A stretch of DNA of 64,000 nucleotides from Gnetum montanum (taxonomy: Eukaryota > Streptophyta > Gnetopsida > Gnetales > Gnetaceae). How positions within the stretch are numbered: the first letter of the stretch is position 1; each line of letters opens with the position of its first letter. The stretch is from positions 3,719-67,718 of the forward strand of contig MNCI01023969.1 in the NCBI GenBank assembly GCA_015680685.1, read 5' to 3'. The translations under genes and the position numbers were made by a program. Positions 31,705 through 43,353 of this stretch are shown in pieces. The notes under the pieces are model-generated. The model saw only the letters and a list, made by a program, of their open reading frames with translations, had not been told where the DNA came from and did not search any database.

Positions 31705-33298
31705 TGAAACACCATGAAAATTGCAAGTTGGCCTCAGGCAAAGATTCGTGATTTGGGCAAGAGTACATGACAGAATTCCAGAAAGAAGAACAAGACAGGG
31801 CAAGGCAAGGAGGTGCGCGGCATCAAGACTTTGGTTTCCCTTCGCAGATTTCTTATCTCACTATGTTTTCCATATTTACGCTATAGCATGCAATGTAGTG
31901 TAATGACGCTCAGCGTAACATAGTCTGACATTATAAGGTAGTTTACTTTAGCAGATTCGGCAAAGCCTAAGGCCTAAGCAGCATAATATGCGACTTCTCG
32001 TGTATTTTGGCTAAGTCTTTTGTCCAAGGCCGAGTTTACACTCAGTACGCACGGCAGCATAATTAGTGTCGAAAAAGTCAAAGAGAGACCAAAGACACAC
32101 AGTAGATTGGCACCTTTATTTTTTACATATTGGCTGCCTTACGCCCGTTACGCAACGCAGCGTGTGTCAGCGTAAGTCATCGTCAAAATAATCATTGCTT
32201 ATGCTTCACTATGCACGGCGGCGTAAACAAGCGTAAAGCAGTTTGAATCTATTGTCTTCATGCTTTATTACGCTCTTTTATGTGACATAATGCGTACGAG
32301 CATAATGTAGCTGAAAATCAACTGAGACATGCTCGACCCACATTTGTCACCCATACGCACAATACGTAGATGCACGTACTGTGCGTAGTCACAGATTTCA
32401 ACACAAGGATGGTCAAGTCAACGATCTTCCGAAAAGTTTGAAACACGTGTCATCACAGCTGTGCCTTATCCATATATCGTCAAATCTATAAATATCCCAA
32501 TTGGCGAAGAAAAGAAAATGGGGACAACAACAGAGAGAGACAGAGACAGAGATAGAGAAACCACCGAGACAGAGAGAAAGAGCAGCATTTTTTGGCAACC
32601 ACCTTGGCAGCTCTAGCTTTTCACAGAGATAGGAGACACTTGGCTTGGGCATTGGCAGTAAGAGTGATTACCCCTTTGGTGAAGACACAACTTTCTTCAT
32701 CGGCTATCATCGGCAATTCTGAGCAAAGACTACCTAAGGCAAAAGGAGCAGATCAGAGATCCAGAGATCATCTAGTGTGGTTTGTGAGTTCCTATCAATC
32801 AGAAACAGTTGATCGATAGACGTCAGAACTTGACCTTCCTTGCATCCCTTCTCCGTCCTACAAGGTAGATCAGATTCTATTCTGCACTCCTGCTCAGACA
32901 GTTTACTTGTTTCTTGTTGCTTTGCTTCATACAAAACAATCGGGGTCTCCCTAGTGTAACTTGAATATACAAAAATACTTATTTTCCCAGGTCAAACTAT
33001 AGATCTTGTAATCAAGCGTTTCTCTCGTGTCTGATTCTTATTGTCGAGTTAACGCTATCATCATCGTTACCATTCATCTACATCACTTTTCTCTCATTTC
33101 ACGACTTAGCGAATCAAATCCTTCCACGAAATATTCATAATCTTCATCAGTTTACTGATTAGTAAGTCCCTGTCTGATCGACAAGACTGTTCAGGGCACC
33201 GCGGATTCGTTTTTCTAGCATAGCCCTCGCGCGGATCCGTGGTTAAAATTGTGTACATGGGATTTTGTTTGGTATTTTCCAGCTGCCGATATTTTCTG
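31705..33298 (+). repeat. 3' LTR of element 2
   Basis: About 1.59 kb, starting TGAAACACCATGAAAATTGC and collinear with the 5' LTR (same TATA at 32,487, same purine-rich block, same GCGCGGATCCGTGGTTAAA near 33,228). The last shared word is ATTTTCTG (33,291-33,298). The following TCGTTACACTCA contains or borders the target duplication. Confidence 0.9.
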
Positions 33299-33305
33299 TC
33301 GTTAC

Positions 33306-33650
33306 ACTCACCACATGAAAAAGAACAAAAGAATCTTTGTAGGGGAGCCAAATCTCTATTCAATTGATGCCCCCCTAACCCTTGGGCTCCCCATTGATCT
33401 CTTCATATTCCCTCACATGTAGGGCCTGACATGGGTAATAATGAATATTTATTATTATCAATGATGGGTAATATTGAATATTTATTATTATTATAAATGG
33501 TGATGGTTATGATTACAGTAATAATAAATATTTATTATTATTATAAACGATATTGGTTATGGTTAAAGTGACAGTTACAATCATGGCAATGGTTAAGGTG
33601 ATGATGGTTACAGTGTGATGTAGTATTTAAAGATATTAAACTTAGGTATC
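33306..33650 (-). repeat. Repeat R copy 2, right part
   Basis: Continues the match to R copy 1 that stopped at 15,830. It includes the module (TTGGGCTCCCC...TATTCCCTCACATG), three ATAATGAATATTTATTATTA units and a GGTTAAGGTGATGATGGTTACAG tail, which continues to GTAGTATTTAAAGATATT. Confidence 0.72.
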
Positions 33651-34769
33651 ATGTTACAAGATTAAGATGTGCAATATTGGAATTTATGCATTCTTAGAAA
33701 CATGGATCCTGCTACTATTAGTCCCAATAGAGAAGGTGAAGCACACTCTCTTCAAGATCAACAACAACAACCATCTACTACAACAAGTAGTGCAACAACT
33801 ATCTACTGCAACAAGTAATGCAATCTCTACCAAATTTAGTAGCAGATTAAATAACTTGACAAAACATGAAATTTTATAATATTTTGTAGATTTGACATTA
33901 AAATTTGGAGCTCACTTACAAATGATTAGCATTGCATGCTTATGTATAAATGATTCTATATGTGTGATACATTAAACTATTAAAGCATTGCCTAGCTCAA
34001 CAAATAAAAAAAATGAGACTAATATTTGGCATGAAGGACTTGAATGTTATGTTTTCGCATCATAGAGGCAAAAATTTGATTATGAGGAACATAACTCAAA
34101 ATTTGAATGAACATGTATCATGATGTAAGATTAAGAAAATCAAATGTTTAGTTACATCAATATTAATAGAAGATGATGTCTCAAATTTTCGCTTACTAGC
34201 TTGTAAATTTGCATTCTCAAATTTAATAGAAATTCATGTATAAGTTAAATAAGTAAAAATTTTGACTTCAATTCAAAAATTGGAAGTAATTTAGAGTCTC
34301 GTTACGGGAATTTTACAAAAAATCAACTTGATCGAGGACAAAGTGGAAAAAGAAAAATTAGATCCATAGGGAAAAAATCAGGTGTGATGGAGAAAAAATG
34401 TTTTTCAATAAATATAATCCACTAGATATAATATGCCATGGGCATTTCAAGTACACAATGAAGACAGGTTGAAAGAGAACAAATGGCATGAACACGAGGA
34501 GTAAGTCAGCTAGTACATTCACACGCTTTTCTTTGCATTCATGGTACATGGTTCAAAGCCCAATTCTAATGGTAGATAAAAAAAATTGAATATTCCTAGG
34601 GTGAGAAAGGAATGGGCACACAAAAAAATCTCATATGATGAAGAAAAACATGTTGAGAGAAATTCCATACACAACATTTCCACATAGATACATATCTCTA
34701 CACTAACATTCTAAAAACCAAAAAATGAAATAAACGAGAAGATGTGGTGGAATCATTCAATGTTGTGTT
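33651..34769 (+). pseudogene. Remnant starting MDPATISPNREG, then AT-rich DNA
   Basis: ATG at 33,702 opens MDPATISPNREGEAHSLQD followed by Gln and Thr/Ser runs, ending after about 60 residues (TKFSSRLNNLTKHEIL). The same start, read on the minus strand at 42,268, is MDPPAISPNREGEEHSLQD, lying next to a helicase tail. So this is probably the N-terminus of a transposon protein; the function is not recognised. From about 33,880 to 34,769 I see only AT-rich DNA with stops in all frames. The 33,650-34,885 part is missing in the second tandem unit (at 37,637). Confidence 0.45.
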
Positions 34770-35569
34770 ACTACTGCTAGTAACTATAGCAACATCAGCA
34801 ATCATCTAGAAGAAGAAGAAGAAGAAGAAGGAATGCATGTACAGGGAGTGATGTCTTCCTCCTCCGCAGGAGCATCTGTGCCACTACATTCATCATCGCC
34901 TTCACTTTTACAACACTTTACAGGAGGCATGCACAAGTGTAGTAACAACAACAACAATAATAGCAATAGCACCAGAAGTAACCCAAATGTCAATGGCGTC
35001 AAAACCCTAGGCTGGAAACGAAGCGTCACAAGGAAAATGGTTGATAAGAAAGGTAGAGTGAGTAGAGAAAGAGAAAATGATAAAGAAACCAACGCAAACA
35101 GCGTCGTTCATCATCGTATTACGGAAAAGGACAGAAGGTAGAATCATCAGAAGGAGGATCAGGATGAGGACCAAGACCAGAACCAGTAGTAGAAGAAGAA
35201 TCTTCATCATTAGAATCATAATCATAATCATAATCTTATGATAATGCATAACAAAGCATGTTTGTGAAGCAAAAGTCCCATGCGATTGGCTTCGTCGTCA
35301 GCGGTAGTGGTTTCTAGAAAGTTCTCGTGCCTCGACTGGATATGTTGGGCCATTAGGGTTTCTCTAAAATCGTCCATTCTCTTGATCTTCCTCTTCAGCC
35401 TTGGATGGGTCATCAATGCAAGATTCTCTAGACTGTGGTCCAGGTTGGATCCTAAACATCATCGTTGTCATCATCATCATCCTGGGAACATGAACCTAGA
35501 TACTTTTCCTCCGAGAGCTAGATCACAGAGCTGCAGGATTTGTTTAAAAGGACCACCAATATGTTACAA
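34770..35569 (+). pseudogene. SUN: SUN-domain protein, exon 1, duplicated copy 1
   Basis: N-terminal exon of a plant SUN protein, recognisable because copy 2 leads into SUN coding. It starts with TTASNYSNISNHLEEEEEE, a Ser-rich segment and an Asn run, then SNPNVNGVKTLGWKRSV and a charged Gln/Asp stretch. A membrane segment follows (SSILLIFLFSLGWVI) and, after a shift of one base, ITELQDLFKRTTNMLQ. In-frame stops occur at 35,139, in the Gln/Asp region and near 35,250, and a TAG falls in the helix before the exon end. No downstream SUN exons follow this copy; intron DNA is cut by LTR-X at about 35,811. Confidence 0.68.
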
Positions 35570-35926
35570 GTTCCAAGTTTCGTCCTTTTTCGATGATGAT
35601 AATGATGATGTTTATTGTTAGGATTTTTGTGTTCTTATGTTGTGAGTGTTATTGCCTAAATTCTGATGAATTTTTAAGTTTTCAACTGAGACTGTTGTCT
35701 GGATCTCACACAAGTGTTATGCTAGTGATAGGAAGTCACCTATTTGTCGTAGGAAATATTTTCGCATGTTACTTAGGGTTTTTGTAAGGTTTATTATAGA
35801 TTGTTTTGTGAGAAGTTCTTATTTATTATTTTCTCAATCAACCCTAAGGGTTCGTTTCAACAATGTGAATGATTTCCTATGTTCTAGTTAGTGCACAAAC
35901 AACTAATTCCCCAGCAATGGTGCCAA
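35570..35926 (+). pseudogene. SUN intron 1 piece followed by LTR-X leader and PBS
   Basis: 35,590-35,811 matches the intron that follows SUN exon 1 in copy 2. At GAGAAGTTCTT the copies part. The rest (35,812-35,926, minus strand) is LTR-X leader and primer site: TTGGCACCATTGCTGGGGAA at 35,926-35,907, close to the tRNA-Asp-type site TGGCGCCGTTGCCGGGGA. Confidence 0.65.
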
Positions 35927-37020
35927 TGATGAGCCACAAGGTACCCCTATGCTAAACCATACAAATACAAGTGTTTCACGCATGATCTGGTTGAATTCCA
36001 AGGAATAAGTGTGTGCTTATGCGGCCTTGTGGAACAAAGATAGGTTAGTTGATCATTGTCTTTCCAAGCTTACCTATATGTTATGATTGTATGGTTAAGT
36101 AAGATTGAGGCATATGATTTTTATATCTTTTATATTTTTATTTCCTATTGCTAATAAGGAAGGAGAGAGATAACTAAGTAACTAATTTAAATTAACTACT
36201 GATTAACTAGGCTTTAACTAATCCTAACACCAATATCCATTCTCACTTTTCGTGCACATTCTGAACCAATGCAACACTACTGGGATTACCAAACACTAAT
36301 CGTTACTATGTTACCAAGTGTTACATGCATGCTTGAAGTGATCGTACTGAGTGTAATTTAATGATTTGCTTAATTGATCAAAATGAATTGCTGTGCTAAT
36401 AATAGAAATGTAAAGTGCATAAAATAAAGTAAGTTCATCAGAAAATAAAATAAAAGAAATGTGTAAGAAAACAAATCTCAAGTGCTACAAGGATGAATCA
36501 AAGAGTTTGTCTTTATTGCCATTCACAAGGTGTGCTTAAGCACACAATGCTCAAATAAAGATCCCTCCACACTTCGATCTCTTGCTATAGGCACTTGAAA
36601 AATACTCTAACCTTCAAATAGACTACAAGAGTTTCACTACTTGATTGCTAAAAGACTTCCTTTTCAACTGTGCACCTGAGCACTATATTTATAGACTTGG
36701 GAGAAACTACTCTAATAATTAGAGTAACTACTTTAACAATTAGAATAACTACTTGAATAATAACTACTATAATAATTAGAGGAACCACTCTAATAATAAC
36801 CGCTCTAATAATTACAGGAACTCTAATTATTAGAGTAACAACTCCAATAATAATTGCTCTAATAATTAGAGTAATCACTCCAATAATAACCACTCTAATT
36901 ATTACAGTAACCGCTCCAATAATAACTGCTCTAATAATTAGAGGAACCACTCTAATTATTAGAGTAACCACTGCATCAATAATTATGAATGAGGTATTAT
37001 AGCATCATTCATATCTTGTC
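35927..37020 (-). repeat. LTR-X copy 3
   Basis: Minus-strand LTR ending GGCTCATCA at 35,927. It is collinear with copy 2 (14,479 onward), including the TATA-like region near 36,690 and the AATAATTAGAG minisatellite at 36,705-36,980. It passes into repeat R at about 37,020. Copies 2 and 3 are the same segment within a tandem duplication, not independent insertions. Confidence 0.68.
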
Positions 37021-37637
37021 CATTGTAACAATGATGTCAATGTAGAAAATATTGTGATATAATAATAACATTATTTATGCATTTTAATGTGATTTTTTAT
37101 ATCTCCATGAATGAATATGCATTACAAATATATGTTGCAGTGCTAATTTAGTTTGATCTCTTCGTATTCCATCATGCACATGTGCCACATGCATGGGAGC
37201 TAAAAGATCAGTGCAGGGGAGTTGATTCTCTACTTGATTAATGCCCCCTAACCCCTAAGCTTCCGATTCGTCTCCTTGTATTCCCTCACATGCACGCACC
37301 ACATGCAAGGAAGCCAAAGAATCATTGTAGGGCAGCCAAATCTCTATTCAATTGATGCCGCACTAACCCTTGGGCTCCCCATTCATCTCTTCGTATTCCC
37401 TCACGTGTAGGGCTTGACAAGGGTAATAATGAATATTTATTATTATAAACGATGGGTAATACTGAATATTTATTATTATTATAAATGGTTATGGTTATGG
37501 TTATAGTAATAATAAATATTTATTATTATTATAAACGATGTCAATTATGGTTACAGTGACGGTTACGATCATGGCAATGGTTAAGGTGATGACGGTTACG
37601 GTGTGATGTAGTATTTAAAGATATTGAACTTAGGCAC
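37021..37637 (-). repeat. Repeat R copy 3 (uninterrupted)
   Basis: Inverted relative to copies 1 and 4. It shows the intact sequence across the element 2 insertion site (CCTCACATGCACGCACCACATG). It ends at CTTAGG (37,633), where SUN exon 1 copy 2 begins abruptly, missing the first 100 or so bases of the exon. Confidence 0.72.
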
Positions 37638-40600
37638 TACATTCCTCATCACCTTCCCTTTTACAACACTTTACACGAGGCACATGTAGGCACAATAACA
37701 ACAACAACAATAGAAAAAGTAACCCAAACGTCAATGGTGTTGAAACCCTAGGCAAAAAACGAAGCGCTGTGGCGGAAACGGCTAACAATGAAGGCAGAGG
37801 TAGTAGAGAAACTATAAAGTGACCAACGCCAGCAACACCATTCATCATCGTATTACAGAAAAGGACATAAGGCATAATCGTTAGAAAGAGTAGGAGGAGG
37901 AGGACCAGGACCAGAACCAGCAGTAGAAGAAGAATCTTCATCATCAGAATCAGAATCATAAGCATAATCTAATGATCATGCATAATAGAGGGTGTTTGCA
38001 AAGAAGAAGTCCCGTGCGATTGACTCCGTCGTCGATGGTAGCGGTATCTAGAAAGTTCTTGTGCCTCGACTGGATATGCTGGGGCATTAGGGTTTCTTTC
38101 AAATGGTCCATTCTCTTGATCTTCCTCTTCAGCCTTGGATGCATCGTCAATGCTGGATTCTCCAGACTATGGTCTAGATTGGATTCTAAACATCATTCTC
38201 ATCATCATCATCCTAGAAATGTGAACCTGGATGTTGTTGCCTTTGAGAGCCAGATCGCGGAGCTACAACATTTGTTTAAAAGAACCACCAATATGTTGCA
38301 AGTTTTGAGTTTCCTCCTTTGCCGATGATGATAATGATGATGTTTATTGTTAGTATTTTTGTGTTCTTATGTTGTGATTGTTATTGCCTAAATTTTGATG
38401 AATTTGTAAGTTTTTGACTGAGATTGTTACCTAGATCTCACACAAGTGTTATGCTACTGATAGGAAGTTGCCTATTTGCCGTAGGAAATATTTTCACCTA
38501 TTACTTAGCGTTTTTGTAAGGTTCATTATAGATTGTGTTGTGAGAAGTTCTTGATATGCATGTAGGTGTTTCTTTAGCTAAAGAAACTGAAATCGATTTT
38601 CATTTTTTATTGCATCCTTAGACCCTCTAGATCTATTCTATAGAGGAAATATACATAGTATGAGTGCTAATCAATCCATCCTGAGTGGTAATTAGTCCAT
38701 TCATAAAGATAGCAATTTGCATATTTTTAGATTTTTCTACTATTTTCCAATCCATTGAAATACATCCTAAACGACCAATACTGCACATTGTTAGTTAATT
38801 TTTTAAGAAAGTATAAATCAACGATATTGCACATTGTTAGTTAATTTTTTAAGAAATTATTTTTGGAAGCTTTTGGAGCTAGCCCTGAGCTAATGCCCAA
38901 ATTCCCATCGCTACTTTGTTTTTGCATTAAATCAATTGCTTTGTCGATTCTAAGTTGCTAAAATAAAAACGATGGACACAAAAAATTTTCGGCAACCATT
39001 TCCGTATGCATTAATGTTTTTTTTCTATTATTTTGATACTATGCTACCTTCTCACTTGATGAACTTGTCTTCAATGTATCTTTTAACTTTATCACCTGGC
39101 ATAGTTATTTCTACATGGTCTTGTGCATGCATTAGTATTGGAGGTGTTGGTGACTTATATTTTTGACTTTGTGGTTTTTCAGGTTTAGCTGGAGTTGCTG
39201 AATATCAAGTTTAACAAGGAGGTAGACAATGTGAAGAGGGAGCTTAAAGCAAGAATAAAAGATCAGGCATCTGAATTATACACTGAATTAAAAAGATTGA
39301 AAGACTCTAACACTGAGATTGAGGAGGTCTTGAAAAGGATAAAGGAATCTAAAATGCTAACTAGACATGATGTGCAGACTATTGTGAAGGAAGTGTTTGA
39401 AGACAAAGCTACAATGGGAGATGGTAGTGCATTGAGTTTGGATGATGTGAGGGTTGTGGCTAGGCAATTGAGTGAATCAGAGTTTGAATGTCATGCTGCT
39501 GATGGATTAGGGATGGTTGATTTTCTGTTAGGTCTAGTGGGAGCAAAGTTGTCGAGCATTCAGAGCCTTACCTTGCCAAAATGTCAGGTTGGCGCATGTC
39601 TACGTGGGTTGTTAAGAGTGGAGCCTTGCATCCTCAAGCCTCAAAAGTGTTGGAACCAAGTTTTGGTGAGCCTGGACAGTGCTTGCCTCTGAAAGGCAGC
39701 AAAGGTTTTGTAGATATTGCTCTTAGATCATTAATTTTCGTCAATGAAGTTACATTAGAGCATGTTGCAAAGGTACACCATTGAGATATTTTAATTTATC
39801 TTTTGTTATTGAGATTGTGATTATTTCACTGCTACCATGTTTTAGCGTCTTTGTTTTATTTCACAGAAGCAAGTTGATTTTCTTGATTTTTCCATCATCT
39901 ATAAGTCTTGATTGGTAGTGAATCTTGTTGCATCTGAATTGATCATGAAATCATTTTGATTCTAAATTTTATTTAACTTATTTAGTGAATACCATGCCTC
40001 CATAAAGAACTTTTACAATGGTTGCCAGTACCATTGCATAGTTAGCTTTCAGAGAAGTTTGGATCATAGAAACAACATATTGCAACTCCTTTGAAAAGCA
40101 ACAAATCACAACAATGCACAAAAGCATTCTGTCTTCAAAGTGATCATTCATTTTGCAAATTCCTCATGAAATTTTTCTTTTAACCGATTAAAATTTCTAA
40201 GAATTCAAACATGAAGATATAACCATTTTTTTCTATTTTTAAAAGTGCCAATAGGTTCGTTAGTCCAGACTTTGACCTTATTGATGCTATCATACATGGA
40301 ATTAAAATATTATGAATTCTTTCTTTATGTGTAATTGTAACTACATATAGTTCCCTTTGCTTCAAACTGCAGAACTTTTATTGCTTTTACTTTATAATGT
40401 TTTGATATTCTAAGATTTCTTCTTCCATGTATTTTGAAAATTTCTCCATGCTTTGTTGTAAAGATAATTAGATATTTTTTAAGCAGAAGCATCTACTCTT
40501 CGAGTTCTTTCTAAAGATCCACCACTTCAAGGATTTAAAATCTCCTATTTAGAAAAAGAAAGTCATAAAGGAAATGTAATTACGTCATATTGTTTATTTT

Positions 40601-41200
40601 CCACATAAATAACATGATCTTTAAAAATAAAATTTTCCTAAATGTCATGGTGATGAATTTTAAGGCTGCAAGCAACCTATGATGTTTCCTATATTTGAAG
40701 AATTAAATAAGTTAAAAATAATAAATAAGAAAGCATTCAGATGAACAACATATGTATTGGTCCAACTTTAAAAAAACTCAATAATTTTATTTGTTTATTT
40801 TATCATTCTTAACAAACATTTTTTTACTTGATTTAAATATTCTTATGCATTCACTATATATGAGACCTTTAGTGTGTTTGCTGTGGACTGACATTTTTGG
40901 ATGGATTTTTTACAGAGTGTTTCCTTTGATCAACCGAGTGCTCCAAAAGACTTTCGTATACTTGGATGGAATGATGAAGAGGAGTCCCCTCAGATTTCTG
41001 TGTTAGGAGAATTCAATTATGATTTAGAGAAAAATAGTGTACAAACATTTAATATTCTATTTGAAAGAATTGGAAATCTTGTTAACATGATAAAATTGCA
41101 CGTGCTATCCAATCATGGAAGTGTTTCACATACTTGCATATATAGACTGCGGGTTCATGGGTCAAACCCAAAGCTGAAACCTTCAATAACACAATCATAG
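37638..41200 (+). pseudogene. SUN: SUN-domain protein pseudogene, copy 2 (three exons)
   Basis: Plant SUN (Sad1/UNC-84) proteins sit in the inner nuclear membrane and bind KASH partners. Exon 1 (37,638-38,301): NPNVNGVETLG, the membrane segment SILLIFLFSLGCIV, then ESQIAELQHLFKRTTNMLQ. Exon 2 (39,189-39,772) begins LELLNIKFNKEVDNVKREL (coiled coil), KMLTRHDVQTIVKEVFED, and after a one-base shift near 39,525 the SUN domain: SGSKVVEHSEPYLAKMSGW, SKVLEPSFGEPGQCLPLKGS, VTLEHVAK. Exon 3 (40,916-41,200) continues in phase SVSFDQPSAPKDFRILGW, GEFNYDLEKN and SNHGSVSHTCIYRLRVHGSN. Intron 2 is GTACAC...TTTACAG. Intron 1 (38,302-39,188) has a poor donor (GTTTTG). The 5' truncation and frameshift make it a pseudogene. 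The SUN domain itself is nearly complete, so loss is recent relative to neighbours. Confidence 0.88.
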
Positions 41201-41690
41201 ATGCTTGAAGTTTGTAGTACGAAAACTATTAAAAGTGTTAAGGATTTACCAAAATGTCTCACATTTGAGTCCACAAGCATCTTCACGATAATATTACGAT
41301 GTTTTGTTCTGTCCAACTCCTTAGCTTGGACACATTGTAAATTTTTGATTTGATTGCATCATTTTTTTTAAAATCATCTCGACCAATTAATATATATATA
41401 TATATATATAGTGGAGCTATTTCGTAGGCTATGAGTAGAATTTAATTATTTCTTTTTCATTTTTTAAGTTATCATCACTATTTGTATTCTAAATAATATA
41501 TACTAGTAAACATAAATTGGTTAAAATAAAAATTTATATATTTCGTATATGTTGATGAAGGAATACATTGCACAATTATTGCAAAAAACATTACAGAGCT
41601 GTATAATAGGATTGAGAAAAAGGAAAAATACAATGATAACTATAAAATTAATATGCCTAATACTCTAATTGAGCAAAACAAACTTTCTGT
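41201..41690. other. AT-rich DNA downstream of SUN, with TA microsatellite
   Basis: No gene seen. A TA run lies at 41,391-41,410. The SUN 3' untranslated region probably lies in the first 200 bp. Confidence 0.6.
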
Positions 41691-41694
41691 GCAA

Positions 41695-42146
41695 TTCTAC
41701 TTTGGAGATGTTTAACATCTGAAATCTTTCTATATCTTTGCACAAAGAAAGGAGGATGAATCTTTAAAGAATCAATGGTGTTGACTGTAGATAATGCAAC
41801 AAACATTAAACCTGTAACTTCTTGAACCAATGTTAATAGTAGCTTTATCTTGTGTCGTTCCTTGAGATTTATGAATAGTCATGGCCCATGCCAACCGTAA
41901 TGGTAATTGACGAGATATTCCTTAGACCACAAGTATAATTGGCACATGATGAGGATTACCATTATCAAAGGCACATCCAATGTAGGAATTCAAATCAACA
42001 ATAACGTATGATGGTAATGCAACTGGCTATTTACCTTGAAGATACAAAATACTGTGAATCATGCCAAGTGCACCATTCACCAATCCTGCGTTAGGCCAAA
42101 GGTTAACTATGAGCATTACCTTTGCACATTCACATATAAGAAAAGA
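41695..42146 (-). pseudogene. C-terminal piece of a PIF1/Helitron-type DNA helicase
   Basis: On the minus strand: KVMLIVNLWPNAGLVNGALG, MIHSILYLQGK (stop), PSYVIVDLNSYIGCAFDN, HHVPIILVV, then LPLRLAWAMTIHKSQGTTQD with KATINIGS, and after a frame shift FVALSTVNTIDSLKIHPPFF and VQRYRKISDVKHLQ. AWAMTIHKSQG is helicase motif V/VI of the PIF1 family, as in Helitron RepHel proteins and Helitron-derived helicases. About 150 residues remain and there is no ATPase N-terminal half. The adjoining 42,140-42,268 minus strand carries the unknown MDPPAISPN start, so an internal deletion of one coding unit is likely. Confidence 0.82.
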
Positions 42147-43353
42147 TCACATTAGTTATTGTAGTAGATAGTTGTTGCATTACTTGTTGTAGTAGATGGT
42201 TTTTTTTGTTGATCTTGAAGAGAGTGTTCTTCACCTTCTCTATTAGGACTAATAGCAGGAGGATCCATGTTTCTAAAAATGCATAAATTCCAATATTTTA
42301 CCTTTTAATCTTGTAACACAGTGCTTAAGTTTAATATCTTTAAATACTACATCACACCGTAACCGTCATTGTAACTATAACTGTAACCTTTCATAATAAT
42401 AATAAATATTCATCATTACCCACCATTTATAATAATAAATATTCATTATTACTGTAATGGTAACCATCATCATTTATAATAATAAATATTCATTATTACC
42501 CATGTCGAGGCCTATGCATGAGGGAATGTGAAGAGACAAATGGGAAGCCCAAGGGTTGGGGGACATCAATCGAATAGAGATTCGACTTTCCAGAAATGAC
42601 TCTTTGGCTCCCTTGCATGTGGCACCTGCATGTGAGGGAATACAAAGAGACAAATGAGGAGCCCAAGGGTTAGGGGGCATTGATCGAATAGAGATTCAAC
42701 TCCCTTGCAGTGACTCTTTGGCTCCCATGAACATGGCACATGTGCATGAGGGAATACAAATAGATCAAACTGAATTGGCACTAAAACATATATTTGTCAT
42801 GCATATTTGTTTGTTGAGATACAAAAAATCATGTTACAAATGCATAAACAATGCTATTATTATATAACGAGCTTTGTATATTGACATTATTGTTACAATG
42901 GACAATATATGAATGATGCTAACACCTCATTCATAATTATTATATTATAATTATTGTGGAATCCAATAAATGTTATGAGATTATATAATTAGAGAAATAA
43001 TCCATAATTATAATTTGAGATATTATGGATTATAAGATTCATTCAAATGGTAAACATTTCATAATAAATAAAGCTGAGATATGATGGAATATTACTCGTA
43101 ATCCATAATATTAGAGATATTATTTATTCATTCATAATGCTAACCCATAACGATTATATCTTGATTAGCATTATCCATAAGATATATANGTCGATGGAGA
43201 GCTCATTGCCATTTTCCTCAACATTGGCTAGGATCATCACAACATGATCTTGTTGACGATCTTCTTGGGGTCTAGGTTGCTAGAGTGTAGAAGTTCTTGT
43301 TTTTAAAATTTACCAGGTTAACAACCATATCTTCCATTAGATTTCATCAATCA
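42140..43353 (+). repeat. Repeat R copy 4, with assembly gap
   Basis: Same orientation as copy 1, with left extension equal to the inverse of 33,650-33,830. It matches copy 1 to the right end at 43,353 (TTTCATCA). A single N at 43,189 replaces about 215 bp present in copy 1 (13,752-13,968), so the assembly is probably collapsed there. Confidence 0.78.

Larger units (their letters stand above)
15831..33300 (+). mobile_element. Element 2: complete Tat-type Ty3/gypsy LTR retrotransposon with antisense gene
   Basis: This is a 17.5-kb element with two LTRs, PBS, gag, protease, RT, gypsy RNase H, archaeal-type RNase H, integrase and polypurine tract, inserted in a copy of repeat R. It is unusual in having 5.1 kb between protease and RT filled by a minisatellite and an eight-exon gene on the opposite strand. 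Stops in gag, protease-to-RT and RT make it non-autonomous today. The integrase frame is still open. Flanks CTCAT (15,826-15,830) and CTCAC (33,307-33,311) look like a diverged 5-bp target duplication. The exact 3' edge (33,296-33,306) is uncertain. Confidence 0.9.

Noticed and set aside
34802-35249. Minus-strand Leu-rich frames that look like membrane proteins
   Set aside because: They are the reverse of the GAA, AAC and GAC-rich parts of SUN exon 1. The same is true at 37,630-37,965.
36648-36971. Minus-strand frame of Val/Ile-rich repeats
   Set aside because: It runs over the AATAATTAGAG minisatellite of LTR-X; low-complexity artefact.
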